NCBI GenBank assembly: GCA_942492795.1
Contig: OW818639.1
Location: 2,294,001 to 2,358,000 of the forward strand
DNA length: 64,000 nucleotides
Reading direction: 5' to 3'
DNA from: RGIG3178 sp942492795
Lineage (GTDB): Bacteria; Bacillota; Clostridia; Christensenellales; QAND01
The position numbers and the translations under genes are program-made. Below the pieces are notes generated by a model. The model searched no databases. It had not been told where the DNA came from and saw nothing but the letters and a program-made list of their open reading frames with translations. Below, in pieces: positions 59,384 through 64,000 of the stretch (positions within the stretch are counted from its first letter, which is position 1; each line of letters begins with the position of its first letter).

Positions 59384-59712
59384 CGTATACCAAATCCGTA
59401 GAGTTGCCCCGCGGTCGCGAATGCTGATTCCTTGGATTGAAGCACCGATATGCCCTCCTCCTTGGCTTTCTCCAGCGTCAGCGCTTCCACTGCTATATCA
59501 TGCGGGATGATAATGCAGCAAAGTTCGAGCAGCGTTGCCACCGCTATGGTGTTCAGATGGGTCTGAACGGTTATCCATGCGCCGCCCCTTACGCCGTTTG
59601 CCATAACCAGGCTTAAAAGATCGCATACGGTACAGCCTTTTACCTCTGTATCGGGATTCCCTTGCACCAGCTCCTTGAGATGGAGTTGCTGCGCCATTTC
59701 TTTCACCGTCAT
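59380..59712 (-). CDS. DRTGG-domain protein, copy 2
   Basis: 110 aa. The region VKGCTVCDLLSLVMANGVRGGAWITVQTHLNTIAVATLLELCCIII follows the DRTGG domain pattern found next to CBS domains and phosphotransacetylase; it binds a small ligand in some relatives. Coupled with the PHP gene and the hydrogenase-like gene (four-base gap). Confidence 0.7.
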   Translation of the reverse strand: MTVKEMAQQLHLKELVQGNPDTEVKGCTVCDLLSLVMANGVRGGAWITVQTHLNTIAVATLLELCCIIIPHDIAVEALTLEKAKEEGISVLQSKESAFATAGQLYGFGIR

Positions 59713-59716
59713 TGCT

Positions 59717-61039
59717 TTATTCCTCTATTCCCTTCTCCGCTGTTTCCCCGGAGGCTATTTGTACAAGTTCCTTTGCCATAAGCTTGAGTTTGTCCCGCAG
59801 TTTAAAGATGCAATCCAGTTCCGTCTTGTGGCCGCGTACAATGTCTTCGGCCAACGCACGGCATGTCGGAGATCCACAGGAGCCGCAGTCAAGTCCCGGC
59901 AAACCCTGGGTTATCTGTTCCATATGTTCCATTTTCTGCATGGCAACGGCAATATCATCGTCCAGCTTTATAGCATCGATTGGCTCAACGGGTCTTGTAT
60001 ACAACAACAGATCGTCCCGCTTTGCGTATTTGTCCGCTTCCTGCATGGATACCCTGTTCTTTCTATTCTTTTCCGCGAGCTTTCGGATGCGGTCTTTTGC
60101 GACATATTTATTTTCAAATACCAGCGGGCCGCCAACGCAGCCTCCGGTACAGGCCAAACCTTCGAAGAACATAAGGTCGGAAAACTTCTCGTTCTCGATC
60201 TCTTCGAGCACCTGAATCACGTTTTGTATGCCGTCCACAGCCAGATAATTGTCCGTTCCCAGAGCGTTTGCCTCTCCGCCGGCGACCGCCCAGCCAATGC
60301 CAAAATCGGAAGCGGGCAGGTCCTCCTGGTCGATCCTGTGCTGGTTTTTAATATGCGGAACCAGAAGTCCGTAGATCTCCATCATGGAAATACAACCGTC
60401 AACTTCGCTCGCCTCGATGCCCATCGGATTGTGGATGGCGGTCATTTTAGCGGGACAAGGCGTTATGAAAAACACCCCTACTTCCTCCGGCTTTACACCG
60501 TGCAGAAGGCAGTATTCTTCCCTGGCCACATGGGCTGCCACTTCTATGGGTGCATTGAGCGGCAGGACATTCTGCAGCAGATTGGGAAAGCGCACCCGAA
60601 GCAGCCGCAGCACGGCAGGACATGCCGAGGAGATGATCGGTTTTGGCAGGTCGTTTTGTTTGATATACTCCTTGGTGGCTGCCGAGACGATCTCCGCTGC
60701 GCGCGCGACATCAAACACGCTGTCAAAGCCTATGGATCGCATGGCTGTAAGAATGCTTTGGGCAGACTGGGCTTCTTTGAACTGCCCGTATAGGGAGGGT
60801 GCCGGAAGCGCGATGCGGTAGCGGAATTTTTTAAGTGCTTCGATGGAGTCTGTTACGGCATACTTTGCAAAATGCGGGCAGAAACGGATGCACTCACCGC
60901 AGTCAATACATCGCTCGTCAATGATGTTCGCTTTTCCATCGCGAACGCGAATTGCCTCCGTCGGGCACCGTTTGATGCAATTGGTGCATCCCATGCATTT
61001 TTCTTTGTCCAGCCGAACAGAATGGTGCAGTATTTCCAT
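59717..61039 (-). CDS. [FeFe]-hydrogenase-like protein with altered H-cluster loop
   Basis: 440 aa. Two 4Fe-4S clusters near the N-terminus (C15, C18, C21, C25; C44, C47, C50, C54). The H-cluster domain keeps the ligand cysteines: SSACP (C140), TPCPAK (C195) and EGLACTGGC (C297, C301). In ordinary HydA the first loop is TSCCP, where the cysteine before C140 passes protons; here that residue is Ala139. The second loop has Met199 in place of the second lysine, and the third loop ends GGP rather than GGG. A C-terminal 4Fe-4S domain (C385, C388, C393, C410) replaces the PAS domain of HydS sensors. Probably a sensor or low-activity hydrogenase. Confidence 0.85.
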   Translation of the reverse strand: MEILHHSVRLDKEKCMGCTNCIKRCPTEAIRVRDGKANIIDERCIDCGECIRFCPHFAKYAVTDSIEALKKFRYRIALPAPSLYGQFKEAQSAQSILTAMRSIGFDSVFDVARAAEIVSAATKEYIKQNDLPKPIISSACPAVLRLLRVRFPNLLQNVLPLNAPIEVAAHVAREEYCLLHGVKPEEVGVFFITPCPAKMTAIHNPMGIEASEVDGCISMMEIYGLLVPHIKNQHRIDQEDLPASDFGIGWAVAGGEANALGTDNYLAVDGIQNVIQVLEEIENEKFSDLMFFEGLACTGGCVGGPLVFENKYVAKDRIRKLAEKNRKNRVSMQEADKYAKRDDLLLYTRPVEPIDAIKLDDDIAVAMQKMEHMEQITQGLPGLDCGSCGSPTCRALAEDIVRGHKTELDCIFKLRDKLKLMAKELVQIASGETAEKGIEE

Positions 61040-61050
61040 CTTTTACCTCT

Positions 61051-61503
61051 TTATTCGTTATCCTTAACATCAAATAAATCAAAATCCATAACGATACGGG
61101 TCCCTTGCCCGAGTTTGCTTTCGATTTCAAGGCGGTTGCTGTTGCGCTTCATGTTTGGCAATCCCATGCCGGCGCCAAATCCAAGCATCCGAATATCTTC
61201 GCTCGCTGTGGAAAATCCTTCTTTCATGGCCAACGCAACGTTCTCGATGCCGGGCCCTGTATCCTGCGAAACCAATCGCAGTCTGACAGGATCGATGATC
61301 ATTTCGATTGCTCCGCCATCCGTGTGTATTACAAGGTTCATTTCCGCTTCATAGGCGGCAATGGATGCCCGACGCACGATGACAGGATCCACGCCGAGCT
61401 GCCGCAAGGTGCGTTTGATGCGGCTGGATGCCTCTCCTGCCCGAACAAAATCGCCTTTTTGTACCGGAAACACCTCATGGATGCGAACCGTATCATCGGC
61501 CAC
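61051..61503 (-). CDS. Anti-sigma-factor-type GHKL ATPase
   Basis: 150 aa. Starts probably at the GTG 61503, eight bases after GGAGG, and has AAYEAEMNLVIHTDGG (N box) near 46 and DTGPGIENVALAMKEGFSTASEDIRMLGFGAGMGLPNMKR near 76 (G1-G2). This is the RsbW/SpoIIAB-like ATPase domain found with DRTGG proteins in such loci. Upstream open frame overlaps the DRTGG gene. Role in regulation inferred. Confidence 0.82.
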   Translation of the reverse strand: MADDTVRIHEVFPVQKGDFVRAGEASSRIKRTLRQLGVDPVIVRRASIAAYEAEMNLVIHTDGGAIEMIIDPVRLRLVSQDTGPGIENVALAMKEGFSTASEDIRMLGFGAGMGLPNMKRNSNRLEIESKLGQGTRIVMDFDLFDVKDNE

Positions 61504-61858
61504 TGGCTGTTCCCTCCGCATCGGGGCGCAAACCGTTGGTGTAGAGTACCCCACAGGCGTGATACAGCGTTAACGGTGTGGTCATGATAACCATATTCAA
61601 ATCCCCGGCCATCTTCATAACATCGTCAGCAGGATGTTTGCCGCGCACGAATACGATGGCATTGGTCTCGATCATCTCTGCCGTGCGAATCACTTGCGTT
61701 GTGCATAACCCTGTCAACAACAGGGAGTTCCGGTTCACGCTCGCCAGCACATCGCTCATCAAATCGGCGCCACAAGCACCTTCCACCTGCATGTCCAACA
61801 TGTTTTCGCCACAAAGTATCTCGGCACCGAGTATTTCGCAAATGCTGCCAATCCGCAT
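61493..61858 (-). CDS. DRTGG-domain protein, copy 1
   Basis: 121 aa from the ATG at 61858. Sequence MRIGSICEILGAEILCGENM ... VEGACGADLMSDVLASVNRNSLLLTGLCTTQVIRTAEMI is the DRTGG fold, like copy 2 but not closely alike in sequence. First gene of the hydrogenase-like group, preceded by a good promoter. Confidence 0.75.
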   Translation of the reverse strand: MRIGSICEILGAEILCGENMLDMQVEGACGADLMSDVLASVNRNSLLLTGLCTTQVIRTAEMIETNAIVFVRGKHPADDVMKMAGDLNMVIMTTPLTLYHACGVLYTNGLRPDAEGTASGR

Positions 61859-61904
61859 GGTGTAACCACCCCTTTTTTCAGTGCATAATTTAGGTATTGT
61901 TATT

Positions 61905-61932
61905 ATTATAACATACTCGCCCGGCACTTCAA
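61905..61932 (-). promoter_or_regulatory. Promoter of the DRTGG/hydrogenase-like operon
   Basis: Minus strand: TTGAAG, 16-base spacer, TATAAT with a preceding TGT (extended -10), about 47 bases before the start. It overlaps the end of the SPOR gene region. Confidence 0.7.
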
Positions 61933-61936
61933 AGGG

Positions 61937-62749
61937 TCATTGCGCAATGGCGTCCATGTATCCGAACAGAAAAGCGAAACATGCCGCATGCGCACAATGG
62001 GAACGTGTTTTGGCGTTACCGGATTTGGCTTCATCCAACAGTGTCAGCGCCTTCTGACAGGCTGCGTCCAGCGTGTCAACAAAGGTGCTCTGACCTGCGG
62101 GGACGCTCTTTGCCAATTCCTCATCAAAACTTTGCAATACCGTTTTGGCATTTGCGATCTTGGTTGGCCCGTTTTCTTCCGAGGCATAGAGCGCCGACTC
62201 CAGAAGTGCGGTGCGTACAGCGGAGGCTTTGGCCATCACCGTTTTGAGGTTTTTTACCTGATCATCGGTTTTAACATAAATTGCTCCTGCCGAAGAGATG
62301 ATCGGATATAAGCGCGTTTCCATGGTGGATTTGAGTTGATCCCGTACAGTCGTTGCATCCTTCTCGGTTGCATAAACGCTCAAAAACACGCGTGTATTGC
62401 TGCCGTCGGCGCGCTGATAACCGGCGCCTCCCTGAGCGGCCAGCGCGTCGGATGCGCTTTTGGCGTTTTCCTTGTCGGCATAAATTCCGGTTTGCAATCC
62501 ATAGACGGTAAACCCCGATAGATTTACCGCGAGACCGGGTTTACTGCTTGCCGACGGTGTTGTCGTACCTGTCGGATCGTAAATGCCCAGCGTCACAAAT
62601 ACAGGCTGAATGATATGCTCGGCCAGCCATGTGCCCAACTTTCCCGCAGCCCCAATATAGGCCGCTCCCGTGAGCAGGACTGCCACCAGGACCCAAGCCA
62701 ATGGGTTTGTCTTTCTTTTTCGCGCATACAAACTTTTTCGCCTCGCCAT
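61937..62749 (-). CDS. SPOR-domain membrane protein
   Basis: 270 aa from the ATG at 62749. A basic N-terminus (ARRKSLYARKRKT), one membrane helix (about 16-37), a linker rich in T, P and S, then a SPOR domain (about 75-150: FTVYGLQTGIYADKENAKSASDALAAQG ... FLSVYATEKDATTVRDQL) that binds denuded peptidoglycan. The C-terminal 110 residues are alanine-rich helices with no known match. Probably a cell-wall or division-related protein. Confidence 0.82.
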   Translation of the reverse strand: MARRKSLYARKRKTNPLAWVLVAVLLTGAAYIGAAGKLGTWLAEHIIQPVFVTLGIYDPTGTTTPSASSKPGLAVNLSGFTVYGLQTGIYADKENAKSASDALAAQGGAGYQRADGSNTRVFLSVYATEKDATTVRDQLKSTMETRLYPIISSAGAIYVKTDDQVKNLKTVMAKASAVRTALLESALYASEENGPTKIANAKTVLQSFDEELAKSVPAGQSTFVDTLDAACQKALTLLDEAKSGNAKTRSHCAHAACFAFLFGYMDAIAQ

Positions 62750-62900
62750 ATGATCACATCCCATGCTTTTGTTACACGGTATGCATGGAAGGCAGCTCTT
62801 TATGCATGGCAAAACAGGCAGGTTATGCCTTGGGTTTATGGATTATGGGTGGTTGTTCCCATGGATTTTCGAATCGACAAACGGGGTCGATCCGTTCTGT

Positions 62901-63506
62901 TTATCTCCCTATGAACATCTGCGTCCAGTAATGTCCGTCCGCCACATAGCCGACACCGATTTCGCTAAAGGAGGCATTGAGTATATTTGCCTTGTGCCCG
63001 GGCGAATTCCACCAGGCCTGGACCACAGCTTCGGGTGTAGCCTGCCCATACGCGATGTTCTCCCCGGCCGATCGGAAGGATATCCCGAAGTTCCTGATCA
63101 TGGCAAACGGATCCCCGTAGGTGGGGCTCGTATGAGAGAAATAATGCTTATCGTGCATATCCTGGGATTTATAGCGCGCCACACGCGAAAGCTCCCAGTT
63201 GGCTTTCAGAGCCGGCAGACCGTTTGCGGTACGTTTCTGGTTCGTCAGGTCGATGACCCGCTGTTCATAGGATGTAATGCCTGTATCTGTGGTCGGAATG
63301 GTCAAAACCTGACCCGGATAGATAAGTGCAGGGTTCTTTATCTGCGGATTGGCGGCGATTATTTCAGATAGGCCAACCTTATACTTGACGGCAATTTTCC
63401 ACATTGAATCGCCCCTGATAACCGTGTATTTAACGGCAGCAAGAGCGGTTTGAACCCCAATGAGCAAAACCAGCGCCGCGATGATCATTGCCAAGACTTT
63501 TCTCAT
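62901..63506 (-). CDS. LysM and CAP (SCP/YkwD) domain exported protein
   Basis: 201 aa. A signal peptide of about 24 residues (LAAVKYTV follows), one LysM repeat (about 26-71, YTVIRGDSMWKIAVKYKVGLSEIIAANPQIKNPALIYPGQVL) and a CAP domain (about 78-201) with SHTSPTYGDPFAM, GENIAYGQ and the C-terminal YWTQMFIGR. Homologues such as SafA-CAP proteins attach to spore or cell wall. GGGAGGG precedes the ATG. Preceded by a long leader with a terminator. Confidence 0.95.
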   Translation of the reverse strand: MRKVLAMIIAALVLLIGVQTALAAVKYTVIRGDSMWKIAVKYKVGLSEIIAANPQIKNPALIYPGQVLTIPTTDTGITSYEQRVIDLTNQKRTANGLPALKANWELSRVARYKSQDMHDKHYFSHTSPTYGDPFAMIRNFGISFRSAGENIAYGQATPEAVVQAWWNSPGHKANILNASFSEIGVGYVADGHYWTQMFIGR

Positions 63507-63720
63507 GGTTACCCTCCCATCATTCTTTGCCCGATTCGAAAGAAAGCCGTCCTTTGCGTCAATAAAAAAAGCGAAGCTTCATCATCCTTCGCAACGCACG
63601 TTCCACAATTCGTCCACTAGATGCACGTTCGGTTTTCTGCCTTAACGAAGCGTTTGCTTCCTCCTTTCCCGTTAAAAGCGGTATCGGCTTCGTTGTAATC
63701 TACTTTTCTTTTTGGCGAAT
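63507..63720 (-). promoter_or_regulatory. Long leader of the LysM-CAP gene, possible riboswitch
   Basis: About 210 bases on the minus strand before the ATG. It holds several stems (for example CCGCTTTTAACGG and AAGCAAACGCTT) and ends in a terminator. Parts such as AAAGGAGGAAGC, CGTTAAGGCAG and ACCGAAC look faintly like the c-di-AMP (ydaO/yuaA) element, which often controls cell-wall genes, but the match is weak and I do not call it. Confidence 0.4.
63567..63593 (-). terminator. Terminator in the LysM-CAP leader
   Basis: Minus strand GCGAAG and CTTCGC pair around about 10 bases and run into seven T, roughly 60 bases before the start codon. Confidence 0.85.
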
Positions 63721-63819
63721 AATGCCGCATTGGAAAGTTTTTTTAGGCTATTCGAACGATCCGATTTTCTTGCGAATCTAAATCCATCCTATGCGGGAAA
63801 GATGCTTCATCATGCAAAG

Positions 63820-63846
63820 AAAAAGAGCCGATTGAAAAATCTGCCC
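63820..63846 (-). terminator. Terminator after the gene at the right edge
   Basis: Minus strand GGGCAGATT and AATCGGCTC (one mismatch, one G-T) around TTTC, then a T-run. Placed 31 bases after the stop of the partial gene. Confidence 0.6.
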
Positions 63847-63877
63847 TTTGTGCAAACCATATTTTGTCAGCCGGCAC

Positions 63878-64000
63878 TTATTGTTCAGACTCCTGAACCA
63901 TGGTGATGTTGGCGCAGGAATGATAACGGGAATGTATCCTCGGCGTCGTGATGATCTGCACCGATTCGAAATCGGCAAAAGTAACGGCGCATACGATTCC
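63878..64000 (-). CDS. C-terminal tail of an unidentified protein (cut by window edge)
   Basis: The last 40 codons of a minus-strand frame end in TAA at 63878. The tail contains ADFESVQIITTPRIHSRYH and ends QESEQ. I do not recognise the family. The frame is open to the edge and a terminator follows, which supports a real gene end. Confidence 0.45.
   Translation of the reverse strand, partial: GIVCAVTFADFESVQIITTPRIHSRYHSCANITMVQESEQ

Noticed and set aside
63507..63720. Firm call of a c-di-AMP riboswitch
   Set aside because: Only short pieces resemble the element; without a covariance search the assignment is not safe.
1..64000. CRISPR array, tRNA, rRNA, insertion sequence or prophage
   Set aside because: No regularly spaced repeats, no cloverleaf or rRNA-like stretches, and no transposase, integrase or phage proteins were seen on either strand.

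Overview
The window looks like a core chromosomal segment of an anaerobic, low-redox member of the Firmicutes (class Clostridia or close to it) with roughly balanced base composition. Evidence for this: a PyrR-type pyr operon, a proline T-box leader, TPP and cobalamin riboswitches feeding ECF-type S components, SepF plus DivIVA, RemA, a PASTA kinase with its PP2C phosphatase, YerC next to PcrA, and NADH-linked flavin/iron-sulfur subunits of the [FeFe]-hydrogenase type. Almost every gene lies on the minus strand; only three are on plus (a D-threonine-aldolase-like gene, a NusG_II protein and thiT). I see no phage, transposon, integrase, CRISPR array, rRNA or tRNA gene.

Layout. 0-4.5 kb: a GNAT enzyme (cut by the left edge), a beta-hydroxyacid dehydrogenase, a polar amino acid ABC importer and an HD hydrolase. 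4.6-9.5 kb: a D-threonine aldolase/D-serine dehydratase-like PLP enzyme, PdxA, an exported FMN-binding protein divergent from a NusG_II protein, and MurJ. 9.5-11.7 kb: a radical SAM/SPASM maturase and three tandem 4-oxalocrotonate-tautomerase-like genes behind a perfect palindrome. 11.8-15.8 kb: proS under a T-box, a cobalamin-riboswitch-controlled DUF4430/ECF pair, and divergently a TPP-riboswitch-controlled thiT. 15.9-22.1 kb: pyrR-B-C-F-K-D-E. 22.1-27.3 kb: rluD, lspA, a small membrane protein, divIVA, sepF, yggS and an HlyD-like gene. 27.4-43.4 kb: a long, tightly coupled housekeeping run beginning at a good promoter before yicC (yicC, remA, gmk, rpoZ, coaBC, priA, def, fmt, rsmB, rlmN, stp, prkC, rsgA, rpe, thiN), continuing into a GDPD gene and gnd. 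43.4-54.8 kb: an AIR-synthase-like gene, ligA, pcrA, yerC, a double-OB SSB, a type II topoisomerase pair and a small membrane protein. 55-61.9 kb: a redox/regulatory locus with HydC/HydB-like NADH dehydrogenase subunits, a lone 2Fe-2S protein, two GHKL ATPases, two DRTGG proteins, a PHP protein and an [FeFe]-hydrogenase-like protein with an altered active-site loop. 61.9-64 kb: a SPOR-domain protein, a LysM-CAP protein behind a long terminator-bearing leader, and the tail of one more gene.

The most interesting parts are the hydrogenase-like regulatory locus (it has the electron-input subunits and a sensor-like H-cluster protein but no ordinary catalytic HydA), the tautomerase triplet with its operator-like palindrome, the cobalamin-controlled DUF4430/ECF pair, and the leader before the LysM-CAP gene. 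Many starts are TTG with excellent Shine-Dalgarno sequences, so starts given here were chosen by reading those sites and differ in places from the longest possible frame.
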